Positions 16,082 to 28,335 are shown, counted from the first letter of the stretch. The stretch is 64,000 nucleotides of DNA from Aquipseudomonas alcaligenes NBRC 14159 (GCF_000467105.1 NZ_BATI01000032.1:25118-89117); one strand, 5' to 3'. Numbers and translations: made by a program. The notes: a model not told the origin generated them from the sequence alone.

Positions 16082-17545
16082 ATGTCCGCCACACCGCTGT
16101 TGCCCGTCGACCTTTCCGGCATCCGCCTCAGCGGCGCGGGGCTGGCGCGCCAGCTCTACCAGGGCCTGCGCGAACGCATCCTGGACGGACGACTGGCCGG
16201 CCGCAGCCGCTTGCCGGCCAGCCGCGACCTGGCCCGCGTGCTCGGGGTGTCGCGCAACACCGTCACCCGCGCGCTGGACCAGCTGTACGCCGAGGGTTAC
16301 ATCGAAGGCCGGGTCGGCGACGGCACCTACGTGGCCGATGTCGCCGGCCTGCGCGCCACGCCCGCGCTGCCCGTGCAGGCCAGCCCCGCCAGCGCGGCGC
16401 TGGCCGTGTTGCACGAGCACCACCTGCCGCTGCCGCCCACCGGCGCGCCGCGGGCCTTTCGCATCGGCGTGCCGGCCTATGACCTGTTCCCCTTTGAGAC
16501 CTGGGCGCGGCTGCAGGCGCGCTTCTGGCGCAAGCCCTCGGCCGCGCGCCTGGGCTACGGCGACCCGGCCGGCGATGCCACCCTGCGCGAGCTGGTGGCG
16601 GCCTACCTGCGCAGCAGTCGCGGGCTCAACTGCGACCCGGCGCAGATCGTCATCACCTGCGGCGCGCAGCAGGCCATCAGCCTGTGCGCCCAGCTGCTGG
16701 TGCAGCCCGGCGACCGGGTGGCCGTCGAGAACCCCGGCTACCGCGCCGCCGGCCATGCCTTCGCCGTGGCTGGTGCTGAATTGTGCGGCGTGGCGGTGGA
16801 TGGCGACGGCCTCGACACCGCCGCGCTGCAGGCGCTCGGGGACTGCCGGCTGGCCTATGTCACGCCCTCGCACCAGTATCCGACGGGCGTGACCCTGTCG
16901 CTGGCGCGGCGCCTGGAACTGCTGGAATGGGCGCAGCGCCGGGACGGCTGGATCATCGAGGACGACTACGACGGCGAGTACCGCTACAGCGGTACGCCGC
17001 TGGCGCCCCTGGCGGCGCTGGACCGGCAGGGGCGGGTGCTGTACGTCGGCACCTTCTGCAAGATCGCCTTTCCCGCCCTGCGTCTCGGCTACCTGGTGCT
17101 GCCGCCCGCGCTGGCCGAGGCCTTTGCCCGGCGCCGGGCCATCGACATGCGCCATTCGGAGGTCGGTACCCAGGCGGTGATGGCCGAGTTCATCGCCGCC
17201 GGCCATTTCCAGCGCCATGTGCGGCGCATGCGCGCGGCGGCGCGGGCGCGCCGCGATGCCCTGCTGGCGCACTGGCCGCAGGCGATTCCCGGTTGCGCGC
17301 CTTTGCCCTCGGTGGAGGCTGGCCTGCACCTGTGCGTACGGGTGGCGAGCATCGCTCGCGAGCGCGAGCTGGTCGCCGCCGCGCGGGCCGCCGGGGTGGA
17401 GATGAACCCTCTCAGCAGCTACTGGCTGGATGACGATGCGGTGCCGGTGGATGCCCGTGCCGGCCTGGTGCTGGGCTTTGCCGCCGTGCCCGAGGCGCAG
17501 ATCGTCGAGGCCATCGCCACGCTGCGCCGGGCCTGGAAGTTGTAG
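16082..17545 (+). CDS. MocR-family regulator (GntR HTH plus aminotransferase domain)
   Basis: 487 aa. Residues ~15-80 are a GntR winged helix (LARQLYQGLRERILDGRL, then RDLARVLGVSRNTVTRALDQL). Residues ~115-480 are a fold-type I aminotransferase domain with DDYDGEY and the PLP-lysine region YVGTFCKIAFP. Such PdxR/MocR proteins sense PLP or amino compounds. ATG 16082 is preferred because GGAG at 16072-16075 is ideally spaced; an ATG at 16070 lies inside that site. Divergent from the PaiB-like gene, its most likely target. Confidence 0.9.
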   Translation: MSATPLLPVDLSGIRLSGAGLARQLYQGLRERILDGRLAGRSRLPASRDLARVLGVSRNTVTRALDQLYAEGYIEGRVGDGTYVADVAGLRATPALPVQASPASAALAVLHEHHLPLPPTGAPRAFRIGVPAYDLFPFETWARLQARFWRKPSAARLGYGDPAGDATLRELVAAYLRSSRGLNCDPAQIVITCGAQQAISLCAQLLVQPGDRVAVENPGYRAAGHAFAVAGAELCGVAVDGDGLDTAALQALGDCRLAYVTPSHQYPTGVTLSLARRLELLEWAQRRDGWIIEDDYDGEYRYSGTPLAPLAALDRQGRVLYVGTFCKIAFPALRLGYLVLPPALAEAFARRRAIDMRHSEVGTQAVMAEFIAAGHFQRHVRRMRAAARARRDALLAHWPQAIPGCAPLPSVEAGLHLCVRVASIARERELVAAARAAGVEMNPLSSYWLDDDAVPVDARAGLVLGFAAVPEAQIVEAIATLRRAWKL

Positions 17546-17572
17546 CCCTCTCCCCCGTTAACGGGAGAGGGG
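17546..17572. repeat. CCCTCTCCC-type palindromic repeat directly after the MocR stop
   Basis: CCCTCTCCCCCGTTAACGGG-AGAGGGG, a near-perfect palindrome starting at the base after the stop codon; probably also ends the transcript. Confidence 0.65.
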
Positions 17573-17584
17573 AGACCGCCGTCT

Positions 17585-17644
17585 GTAGCCCGGATGCAAT
17601 CCGGGGATGCAGGCGACTCCGCTCCCGGATTGCAGCCGGGCTAC
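17585..17644. repeat. REP-like palindromic repeat, copy 2
   Basis: GTAGCCCGGATGCAATCCGG ... CCGGATTGCAGCCGGGCTAC. Arms match the unit at 2365-2424 almost base for base. Confidence 0.8.
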
Positions 17645-17680
17645 GGCTGAACTCCGTGGTGCCGCTCAAGCTCCATGCGC

Positions 17681-17718
17681 CCCCTCTCACCGGCGGGGAG
17701 AGGGCTGGGGAGAGGGGG
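17681..17718. repeat. CCCTCTCCC-type palindromic repeat
   Basis: CCCCCTCTCACCGGCGGGGAGAGGG with a second AGAGGGGG half; same family as 17546-17572. Confidence 0.6.
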
Positions 17719-17754
17719 CCCGCGCCAGCTGCAGAGGGGAGAAAACAGGCGGAC

Positions 17755-17782
17755 AAAAAAAGGGATGGCCGAGGCCATCCCT
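17755..17782 (-). terminator. Terminator of the aspA transcript
   Basis: On the minus strand: CAGGGATGGCC-TC-GGCCATCCCTTTTTTT, a clean intrinsic terminator 44 bp after the small-protein stop. Confidence 0.88.
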
Positions 17783-17825
17783 GAGTGGTGAGGCTGGTGA
17801 GGGCCTCGTCTATGAAAGCTTGCGT

Positions 17826-17960
17826 TCAGCCGCGGGCGCGGCGCGGTGGGCACACCGGGCTGACGTAGAAACCGGCGTTGTCCGGCCACACCCGGCGCGG
17901 CGGGTGCAGGGCAAGGAACAGCGGTTTGATCTCGTAGCGAGCGGGCGATTTGCTGTGCAT
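17826..17960 (-). CDS. Small 44-aa protein downstream of aspA
   Basis: MHSKSPARYEIKPLFLALHP... ending in an Arg/Pro-rich tail. It begins 14 nt after the aspA stop and is preceded by GGAG with 8-nt spacing; the shared terminator lies just beyond. These signs, rather than any family match, support it as a real gene. Basic and proline-rich, no signal peptide or membrane segment. Function unknown. Confidence 0.6.
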   Translation of the reverse strand: MHSKSPARYEIKPLFLALHPPRRVWPDNAGFYVSPVCPPRRARG

Positions 17961-17974
17961 GGGCGTTACTCCAA

Positions 17975-19399
<1,425 letters not shown>

Positions 19400-19495
19400 G
19401 ATGGGTTTATTCTCGGGGTAATACGGCTTGGCGCCGCGATGCCCAATAATCTAGGCTTTGCGCCGTCCGTCGGCCAATGCTGTTAAACGCTATGC

Positions 19496-19512
19496 TATGC
19501 CGAATCGGCATA
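19496..19512. promoter_or_regulatory. Palindromic operator, aspA / LysR intergenic region
   Basis: TATGCCGA-A-TCGGCATA, a perfect 17-bp palindrome of the size and type bound by LysR-family regulators (contains ATGC-N7-GCAT). It lies 97 bp upstream of aspA and 71 bp upstream of the LysR start. Confidence 0.7.
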
Positions 19513-19582
19513 ATGTCGCCGTGACTCGGGTTGAATGTCGCGCGTGCATAATTTCAAACGAAATTGAGCGAAGAACTAGGCA

Positions 19583-20485
19583 ATGAATCTGGAAACCAAA
19601 TGGCTGGAGGACTTCGTCGCCCTGGCCGCCACCCGCAGCTTTTCCCAGGCAGCCGAGAAGCGCTTCGTCACCCAGCCGGCCTTCAGTCGGCGCATCCGCA
19701 GCCTGGAAGCGGCGCTGGGGCTGACCCTGGTCAACCGCACCCGCACGCCGGTGGAGCTGACCGAGTCCGGCCAGCTGTTTCTGGTCACCGCGCGCAGCAT
19801 GGTCGAGCAGCTCGGCGAAGTGGTGCGTCACCTGCACCGTGTCGAGGGCCAGCAGGGCGAGGTGCTGCAGATCGCCGCCGCGCACTCGCTGACCCTCGGC
19901 TTCTTCCCGGAATGGATCGGCCGCCTGCGCCGCGAGGGCCTGCCGCTGTCCACCCGGCTGGTGGCGACCAACGTCGGCGAGGCGGTGCATTCGCTGCGCG
20001 AAGGCAGCTGTGACCTGATCCTCGCCTACTACGACCCGGACGCGGCCATGCAGCTGGCGCCGGACATCTTCCCCTCGCTGCACCTTGGCACCACCTCGAT
20101 GCTGCCGGTGTGCGCGGTGAGTGAGGATGGCGCGCCGCTGTTCAACCTGGAGAGCGGCCAGACCGTGCCGCTGTTGGCCTACAGCGCCGGTGCCTTCCTC
20201 GGCCGCTCGGTGAACCAGCTGCTGCGCCAGCGCGCGCTGCGCTCCACCACCGTGTACGAGACGGCCATGGCCGACAGCCTCAAGACCATGGCCCTGCAGG
20301 GCCTTGGCGTGGCCTGGGTGCCGCGCCTGTCGGTAACCGCCGAGCTGGCCCGCGGCGAGCTGGCCGTGTGCGGTGGCGAGCAGTGGCAGGTGCCGCTGGA
20401 GATCCGCCTGTACCGCTGCGAGCTGTCGCGCAAGGCGGCGGTACGCCTGCTGTGGCGCAAGCTCAAGGAAGGCGCGGGGGTGTGA
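19583..20485 (+). CDS. LysR-family regulator divergent from aspA
   Basis: 300 aa. Residues ~5-65 form the LysR winged HTH (WLEDFVALAATRSFSQAA...QPAFSRRIRSLE), followed by the usual linker helix and a periplasmic-binding-like effector domain from about residue 95. Divergent arrangement with a 17-bp palindrome between suggests that it controls aspA, possibly with aspartate or a related metabolite as ligand; the ligand is inference. Confidence 0.88.
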   Translation: MNLETKWLEDFVALAATRSFSQAAEKRFVTQPAFSRRIRSLEAALGLTLVNRTRTPVELTESGQLFLVTARSMVEQLGEVVRHLHRVEGQQGEVLQIAAAHSLTLGFFPEWIGRLRREGLPLSTRLVATNVGEAVHSLREGSCDLILAYYDPDAAMQLAPDIFPSLHLGTTSMLPVCAVSEDGAPLFNLESGQTVPLLAYSAGAFLGRSVNQLLRQRALRSTTVYETAMADSLKTMALQGLGVAWVPRLSVTAELARGELAVCGGEQWQVPLEIRLYRCELSRKAAVRLLWRKLKEGAGV

Positions 20486-20557
20486 CCGTGATCCCCTGGG
20501 CGATGCCCGCGTGCGGCTAGAATTGCGCCTCCGCCATTGCCGCCAAGGAGGGCTGCC

Positions 20558-21409
20558 ATGCGCTTGCTGGCCAGTCTGCTGTTCTGCCTGTTGTTGAGTG
20601 GTTGCAACGAGGATCAACTGATCCTGCGCTTCAATGTGTCTGTCGCTGGCGAGTCCGGCCCCGGCATCAATGCGACGCTGGAGCGCGCGCTGCGGGCGGC
20701 GCTGGTGAGCCAGCAGATCGACGCGCAGCGTATCGGCGTGCGCCGACTGGACGGCGACGGCCTTGCGGTTAGCTTCAGCGGGGCGCCGCTCAGCGCGGCC
20801 GAGCGCCAGCGCCTGCAGGACTATCTCGGCGCCATCCTGGCGGCCCGTGCTACCTGGAACGAGCGCGTGCGTCTGGAGCTGCAGATGGAGCGCCTGGACG
20901 CGGAGTACATGGCCCTGATGCCCCAGGGCGAGGTGCGCGAGAGGATGCTGGATCAGCTGGCACTGGTGCAGCCGAGCTATGACGTGGGTCTGACGTTCGA
21001 CGGGCTGCCCGGTCTCGGCGATGAGGGGCGGCTTTGCCAGGTTGAGGCGGGGTTGGACGCTGCGCTGCCACGGCTGCGCTTTTTCTTCGAGAACAGTAGC
21101 TCCCCCAAGAAGCTGGAAGCCCTTGTGCAGCAGGCCCTCCCGACGCTGATCATTCGCGACACGCTGGTCGTTCCGCACGTCTGGCACTTCGCCGACCCGG
21201 ACTTGCAGCGCCTGGTGACGAGCAAGCAGGTGCAGGTTCGCCTGCCTGAGCTGGGTGGTGACCGGCTCGGCTTTGCCATCCCCGCGCAGGAAACGGATGC
21301 GCTGGCCGGCTGTGCCGAGGCCGTGGCGGCACTCGGCAGGCCGTTCTCGCTGTTCTACGGCGCCGGCATGGATCGCCTGGTTGACGTCGAGTATCGCTGG
21401 CGCGACTAA
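20558..21409 (+). CDS. Lipoprotein of unknown function (paralogue of 32351-33301)
   Basis: 283 aa with lipobox LLLSGC (Cys at residue 17), so an outer- or inner-membrane lipoprotein. Only similarity I see is to the gene at 32351-33301: both share a lipobox, an E/Q-R-Q-R-L-Q block, FADPxLQ(R/K)L and a C-terminal R-P-F-(S/A)-x-F-Y-G-A-(G/S)-(M/I)-D-R-L ending. ATG 20558 has AAGGAGG 8 nt upstream. Convergent with aauR, 12 bp between stops. Function unknown. Confidence 0.75.
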   Translation: MRLLASLLFCLLLSGCNEDQLILRFNVSVAGESGPGINATLERALRAALVSQQIDAQRIGVRRLDGDGLAVSFSGAPLSAAERQRLQDYLGAILAARATWNERVRLELQMERLDAEYMALMPQGEVRERMLDQLALVQPSYDVGLTFDGLPGLGDEGRLCQVEAGLDAALPRLRFFFENSSSPKKLEALVQQALPTLIIRDTLVVPHVWHFADPDLQRLVTSKQVQVRLPELGGDRLGFAIPAQETDALAGCAEAVAALGRPFSLFYGAGMDRLVDVEYRWRD

Positions 21410-21421
21410 TCAGCCGCCGGC

Positions 21422-22745
<1,324 letters not shown>

Positions 22746-22753
<8 letters not shown>

Positions 22754-24614
22754 GGCGGGGCTCCTCCAGGGGCAGAGTGAGGACGAAGGCGGTGCCGCCT
22801 TCCTTCGGGTGGCGCACGGCCAGGCTGCCGGCGGCGGCCGCTGCGAGGCTGGCCGAGAGGGTCAGGCCGAGGCCGAGGCCCTTCTCGCCGGGCTTGGTGG
22901 TGAAGAAGGGCTCGAACAGGTGCGCGCGCAGGTCCGGCGGGATGCCGGCGCCGCTGTCGCGCACCTCCAGTACGTAGTCGGCGCCCTGCGCCGCGCCGCT
23001 CAGCCACAGCTCGCGGCGCGGCTGCTCGCGCAGGGCGTCGAGGGCGTTGCTCAGCAGGTTGACCAGGATCTGCTCCAGGCGGGTCTGGTCGATGGCCAGG
23101 CGCGCCTCGGCGAAGGCGCGGTGCAGGGTCGGGCGCTCCTGCTCGATGCGGCTGTGCAGGAGGAACAGCGCGGCGTCCACCGCCTGCTCCAGGCTGGCCT
23201 GGCCCTGGTCGCCGCCGCGTCGGGCGAAGGCGCGCAGGCTGGCGGTGATGCGGCCCATGCGGTCGACCAGTTCGCCGATCGCCTGCAGGTTGCTGCCGGC
23301 GGTGTCCAGCGCGCCGCGTTCGAGGAAGCGCGCGGCGTTCGCCGACAGGGTACGCAGCGCCGCCAGCGGCTGGTTCAGCTCGTGGGCGATGCTGGTCGAC
23401 ATCTGCCCGATCACCGCCAGCTTGCCGGCCTGCACCAGGCCGTCCTGGGCCTGACGCAGGGTGGCTTCGGTCTGCTGGCGCTCGCGCACTTCGTCCTGCA
23501 GCAGGCGGTTGCTGGCGGACAGGTCGAGGGTGCGCTCGGCGATCTTGCGTTCCAGGTCGGCGTTGGCCGCCTGCAGCGCTTCGCGCGCCGCCAGGCGGGT
23601 GGCGATCACCTTGCGCCGCTGGTTCAGCGCCAGGCCGCCGAAGATCAGCAGGGCGCAGGCCACGCCGGCCAGCAGGCCGTGGCTGACGGCGGCGCGGCGC
23701 TGCTCGGCCAGCGGCGTGAGCAGGGTCAGGTGCCAGGGCGTGTCGGCCAGGGCGCGGGTCTGTTGCAGGTAGTCCAGCGGCTGGCCGGCGGGGCCGCGCA
23801 GGCGCACTTCCTCGAGGCCGTCGCCCAGCGCGCGGCGCGCCAGCGGTTGCAGTTCTTCCAGCGCCGCCCAGTGGTATTGCAGGCTGCGCGCCAGGCGTTC
23901 GCGGGTGGCGTCGTCCAGCGGTCGCACGGCCTTGAGCCGGCGTTTCGGGTCGCTGGAGAGGATGATGATGCCGTTCTCGTCGCTGACGTAGGCTTCCACG
24001 CGGGCGTCGGCCCAGCGCTTCTCCAGGGCGTCGAGGCGCACCTTGACCACCGCCACGCCGATCACCCGGCCATTGCCGCGCAGGCCGTGGGCCAGGTAGT
24101 AGCCTGGCTCGCCGGTGGTGCTGCCGATGCCGTAGAAGCGCCCCGGTTCACCGCGCACGGCCTGCTTGTAGTAGTCGCGGAACGACAGGTCCTCGCCCAG
24201 GTAGCTGTCCGGCTGGCTCCAGTTGCTGGTGGCGACCACCCGGCCGTCGAGGTCGAGCACGTACACCGCCAGGCTGCCGGCACGGCGGTTGAGGCCTTCG
24301 AGATGATCGTTGAGGCGCTGCCGGCGGTAGCGACCGGGGGTCAGCAGCAGGCGGCTGACGCTGCTTTCCAGTTCCAGCAGGCTGGGCAGGTAGGTGTACT
24401 TGCCGATCTCGCTTTCCACCGCGCGGGCGTTGAGCTCCAGCTGGCGCTCGCCGCCCTCGGCCAGGTCACGGATGCCGGCCGCCTCGCTGAGGCGGTAGCC
24501 GGCGTAGCCGCAGCCGAGCACCAGGGCGATGCCCAGCAGGGTCAGCAGGATCTGGCGGAACAGGCGTGGCTTCACGGCAAGCACGGGCGGGACGCTGGGG
24601 GAGGGGCATTGCAT
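22746..24614 (-). CDS. aauS: Sensor histidine kinase AauS (DctB-like)
   Basis: 622-aa membrane sensor: N-terminal TM (~residues 20-40), a ~250-residue periplasmic double-Cache-like domain, a second TM near residue 290-310, a coiled helix, then HisKA (STSIAHELNQPLAALR, phosphorylated His) and a HATPase domain (NLLSNALDAL; GAGIPPDLR; GLGLGLTLS). The H-E-L-N-Q-P box is typical of DctB-type kinases. A longer frame starting at 24809 reads through repeat DNA and is rejected; ATG 24614 is taken. Probably senses glutamate/aspartate, by analogy with AauS; the gene is at the end of the aat operon. Confidence 0.88.
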
Positions 24615-24661
24615 CACAGTCGTCCGGGGCTGGGTAGGGAGAGGGGGAGGTGCCGATGAGT

Positions 24662-24826
24662 CCCTCACCCCTGGCCCCTCTCCCGAGGGGAGAGGGGGAA
24701 TCGGATCTACTCGGCGGATGGCACGAGGCAAATGCTCCCTCTCCCGTTTACGGGAGAGGGTTGGGGAGAGGGCTACGGGGCCTTCCCTCTCCCCCAGCCC
24801 CTCTCCCACAAGTGGGAGAGGGGAGG
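24662..24826. repeat. Cluster of three CCCTCTCCC-type palindromes between aatP and aauS
   Basis: Three hairpin units at about 24662-24699, 24735-24772 and 24785-24826, each with CCCTCTCCC / GGGAGAGGG arms. They fill the space between aatP and aauS and could reduce read-through into aauSR. Confidence 0.75.
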
Positions 24827-24832
24827 TTTCGC

Positions 24833-25563
<731 letters not shown>

Positions 25564-25567
<4 letters not shown>

Positions 25568-26229
25568 ACGGCTAACCTTTTCTGCAGGAGCTTGACCAGC
25601 TGCGAGGCGGCGAAGCTGATGGTGAAGTACATGAGGCCGGCGAAGATCAGGAACTCGTGCGGCTGGCCGAGGATGTCGCCGCGCGAGCGGGCGGCGTTGA
25701 GGAAGTCCATCAGGCCCACGGTGTAGACCAGCGAGGTGTCCTGGAACAGGATGATGCTCTGCTGCAGCAGCAGCGGTGTCATCTTGCGGAAGGCCTGCGG
25801 CAGGATGATCAGGCGCATGCTCTGCGCGTAGGTCATGCCCAGCGCGGAGGCGGCGCCCATTTGGCCCTTGGGGATGGCCTGGATGCCGGCGCGGACGATC
25901 TCGCAGAAGTAGGCCGCCTCGAACATCACGAAAGCCACCAGGCACGAGGTGAAGGCGCCCACCGGGGTGTCCTCGCCGGTGATCCAGCGCAGGATGAAGG
26001 GCACCGCGAAGTAGAACCAGGTGATCACCAGCAGCAGCGGGATGGAGCGGAAGTAGTTGACGTAGGTGGCGGCGGCATTGGCCAGCAGGCGGTTGTGCGA
26101 CAGCCGTGCGATGGCCAGCAGGGTGCCCAGCACCACGCCGCCGAGCACGCCCAGCACCATCAGCTGCAGGGTCATCAGCATGCCGTTCCACAGGCCCGGC
26201 AGGGCCGGGACGATAGCGCTGAAATCCAT
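25564..26229 (-). CDS. aatM: Glutamate/aspartate ABC permease
   Basis: 221-aa inner-membrane permease of the HisM/GltK family, with about five TM helices and the EAA-type coupling motif E-I-V-R-A-G-I-Q-A-I-P-K-G-Q near residues 126-139. Two adjacent ATGs (26232 and 26229) are possible; the second is better spaced from the GGAGG and is used here. The start region overlaps the aatQ stop. Confidence 0.92.
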
Positions 26230-26975
26230 CATTTGCCTCCCACGGCGATCAGGCCGGGCACCGCGACCTTCTTCTCGATCAGGCGCATCAGCAGCATCAG
26301 GCTCATGTTCAGGGTGAAGTAGATCAGCGTGGCCAGGGTGAAGGCCTCGAACAGGTTGGCGCTGAATTCGGCGGTCTGCTTGGTCTGCGCCAGCAGCTCC
26401 ATGAGGCCGATCAGCGAGGCCACCGAGGAGTTCTTGAAGATGTTGAGGAACTCGCTGGTCAGCGGCGGAATGATGATGCGGAACGCCTGCGGCAGCAGGA
26501 CGTTGGCGTAGATCTGCGGCAGGCGGAAGCCCAGCGCGTAGCCGGCGGCCAGCTGGCCCTTGGGTAGCGCCTGGATGCCGGTGCGCACCTGCTCGCAGAC
26601 GCGCGCGGCGGTGAACAGGCCGAGGCACACGACCACGCTGATGAAGGCCGAGGTGGCCGGGTTGAGGTCCTGCTTGAACCACATTTCCAGCGGCTCGGGC
26701 AGCAGGTCCGGCACCAGGAAGTACCAGAGGAACAGCTGCACCAGCAGCGGTACGTTGCGGAACAGCTCCACGTAGCAGGTGGCGAAGCCGCTGATCCAGC
26801 GGTTCGGCACGGTGCGCATCACGCCGAGCAGCGAGCCCAGCAGCAGGGCGATCAGCCAGCCGGCCAGGGCGATGGCGATGGTCCAGCCCAGGCCGGTGAC
26901 GAACCAGTCCAGGTAGATCTCGTTGCCGATGCCGGTGGACTTGAAGAACACGCCCCAGTCCCAGTTGTAATTCAT
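26229..26975 (-). CDS. aatQ: Glutamate/aspartate ABC permease
   Basis: 248-aa permease with about five TM helices; coupling motif C-E-Q-V-R-T-G-I-Q-A-L-P-K-G-Q around residues 125-139 and a conserved NVPLLVQLF earlier (about residue 74). The longer N-terminus with W and G residues (YNWDWGVFF) is typical of the GltJ/AatQ subunit. The stop overlaps the aatM start; it is separated from aatJ by a 209-bp gap with a large hairpin. Confidence 0.92.
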   Translation of the reverse strand: MNYNWDWGVFFKSTGIGNEIYLDWFVTGLGWTIAIALAGWLIALLLGSLLGVMRTVPNRWISGFATCYVELFRNVPLLVQLFLWYFLVPDLLPEPLEMWFKQDLNPATSAFISVVVCLGLFTAARVCEQVRTGIQALPKGQLAAGYALGFRLPQIYANVLLPQAFRIIIPPLTSEFLNIFKNSSVASLIGLMELLAQTKQTAEFSANLFEAFTLATLIYFTLNMSLMLLMRLIEKKVAVPGLIAVGGK

Positions 26976-26989
26976 CTTGGCTACCCACG

Positions 26990-27059
26990 ATCAGGGCGGA
27001 CAGGAGCCGGGGCCGACACGGTCCCCCACCGCGGTTGGCGGTGGTGCTCCTGTCCTGAT
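26990..27059. promoter_or_regulatory. Large nested hairpin between aatJ and aatQ
   Basis: Outer arms (ATCAGG..GGACAGGAGC at 26990-27007 and GCTCCTGTCCTGAT at 27046-27059) enclose an inner stem CCACCGC (27026-27032) / GCGGTGG (27038-27044). No T-tract. Probably an intercistronic mRNA stabiliser or partial terminator that lets aatJ be made in excess of the membrane subunits. Confidence 0.7.
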
Positions 27060-27184
27060 ACTGCGAATGAACGGAAGGCGAGCACCTTCCGGCTTCCCGT
27101 CACGCCGGCCCTCGTGAGGTCGCGCGCGGGTACCGACAGAGGCTGGCGCCGTCTCCTACCATCGGGCGCCAGCCGAGGTCGCCG

Positions 27185-28099
27185 TCAGAGTTGCTCGGCG
27201 GCCTTGTCGGTCGGGTTGGCGACCAGCTTCTTCAGCTCGTCGCTCATCGGGAAGTTCAGGTTGAGGCCCTTCGGCGGGACCGGGTTGAGGAACCACTTGT
27301 CGTAGATGGCGTTGACTTCGCCGGACTTGAAGGTGGCGATCAGCGCCTCGTCGACCACTGCCTTGAACGCCGGGTCACCCTTGCGCACCATGCAGCCGTA
27401 GATCTCGTAGGACTGCGGGGTGCCGACCACGTGCCAGTCGGCCGGCTTCTTGGCCTTGGCCATTTCGCCGGCGAGCAGGGCGTCGTCCATCATGAAGGCC
27501 ACGGCGCGGCCGGATTCCAGCATCAGGAAGGACTCGCCATGGTCCTTGGCCGAGATGATGTTCATGCCCATCTGCTTCTCGGCGTTCATTGCCTTGAGCA
27601 GGCGCTCGGAGGTGGTGCCGGCGGTGGTCACCACGTTCTTGCCCTTGAGGTCGGGGAAGTCGGCGATGCCGGAAGTGGTCTTGGTCAGCAGGCGGGTGCC
27701 CACCTCGAAGATGCCGACGGAGAAGTCGACCTGCTGCTGGCGCTCGACGTTGTTGGTGGTGGAGCCGCACTCCAGGTCCACGGTGCCGTTCTGTACCAGC
27801 GGGATGCGGGTCTGCGACGTCACCAGGTTGTAGCGCACCTTGAGGTCGGGCATGCCCAGCTTCTGCTTGATCGCCTCGACCGCTTTCAGCTGCAGGTCAT
27901 GCGAGTAGCCTTCCGGCCGCTGCGGGTCGCTGCCGAAGTAGGAGAAGGGGATGGAGGAGTCGCGATGGCCGAGGACGATGGTGCCGCTGTCCTTGATCTT
28001 CTTCAGGGTGCCGGTCAGTTCTTCGGCCAGGGCCGGGGCGCTGCACAGGCTGGCGGCCAGGGCGAAACCGATGGCGCGGGAGAGAGTGCTCTTGGTCAT
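27185..28099 (-). CDS. aatJ: Glutamate/aspartate periplasmic binding protein
   Basis: 304-aa SBP_bac_3 family protein with signal peptide ending at A-P-A-L-A|E. Signature near residue 30-60: GTIVLGHRDSSIPFSY, and the conserved VDLECGSTTNN (about residue 105), typical of GltI/AatJ. First gene of aatJQMP-aauSR, with a sigma-54 promoter and AauR-type boxes upstream. Captures glutamate/aspartate (and possibly deamidated products) for the permease. Confidence 0.94.
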   Translation of the reverse strand: MTKSTLSRAIGFALAASLCSAPALAEELTGTLKKIKDSGTIVLGHRDSSIPFSYFGSDPQRPEGYSHDLQLKAVEAIKQKLGMPDLKVRYNLVTSQTRIPLVQNGTVDLECGSTTNNVERQQQVDFSVGIFEVGTRLLTKTTSGIADFPDLKGKNVVTTAGTTSERLLKAMNAEKQMGMNIISAKDHGESFLMLESGRAVAFMMDDALLAGEMAKAKKPADWHVVGTPQSYEIYGCMVRKGDPAFKAVVDEALIATFKSGEVNAIYDKWFLNPVPPKGLNLNFPMSDELKKLVANPTDKAAEQL

Positions 28100-28164
28100 G
28101 CTGATTCTCGCTGTTGTTGTTGTCGTGGGGCGGATGGGTGCGGACCATCCCTGCGAGGACCTAG

Positions 28165-28180
28165 AGCAGGTACTGTGCCA
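28165..28180 (-). promoter_or_regulatory. Sigma-54 promoter of aatJ
   Basis: Minus strand reads TGGCACAGTACCTGCT, close to the -24/-12 consensus TGGCACG-N4-TTGCW. It lies 66 bp upstream of the aatJ ATG. Confidence 0.82.
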
Positions 28181-28208
28181 GGCGCTGTATTCCTGTTTAA
28201 GTCATTGA

Positions 28209-28221
28209 AATTAAAGAATTA
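28209..28221. promoter_or_regulatory. Candidate IHF site
   Basis: AATTAA-AGAA-TTA differs by one base from the core WATCAA-N4-TTR, in a locally AT-rich tract between the sigma-54 promoter and the AauR boxes. Confidence 0.45.
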
Positions 28222-28257
28222 ATTATTTGGCGGCGAGGGCTGCGCCAGCGCCGCGCG

Positions 28258-28271
28258 TTCGGTGGGGCGAA
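28258..28271. promoter_or_regulatory. Degenerate AauR-type box
   Basis: TTCGG-TGGG-GCGAA, one mismatch to TTCGG-N4-CCGAA. Its centre is 31 bp (about three turns) from the perfect box. Confidence 0.5.
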
Positions 28272-28288
28272 CGGCGGCGCGGCGGGCG

Positions 28289-28302
28289 TTCGGAATTCCG
28301 AA
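28289..28302. promoter_or_regulatory. AauR-type binding box
   Basis: TTCGGAATTCCGAA, a perfect palindrome fitting the TTCGG-N4-CCGAA site reported for Pseudomonas AauR, about 109 bp upstream of the sigma-54 -24 element. Confidence 0.75.
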
Positions 28303-28335
28303 TGGAGATGCCCCGCCGATGGCGGGGCAGAGGGA

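Noticed and set aside
24615..24809. N-terminal extension of the AauS kinase
   Set aside because: The extension is a translation of repeat hairpins (Pro/Arg-rich). The TM and Cache domain begin right after the ATG at 24614.
24662..24826. Possible CRISPR-like array because of regularly repeated GGGAGAGGG
   Set aside because: Units are palindromic, unequal in length, without unique spacers of constant size, and no cas genes are nearby.
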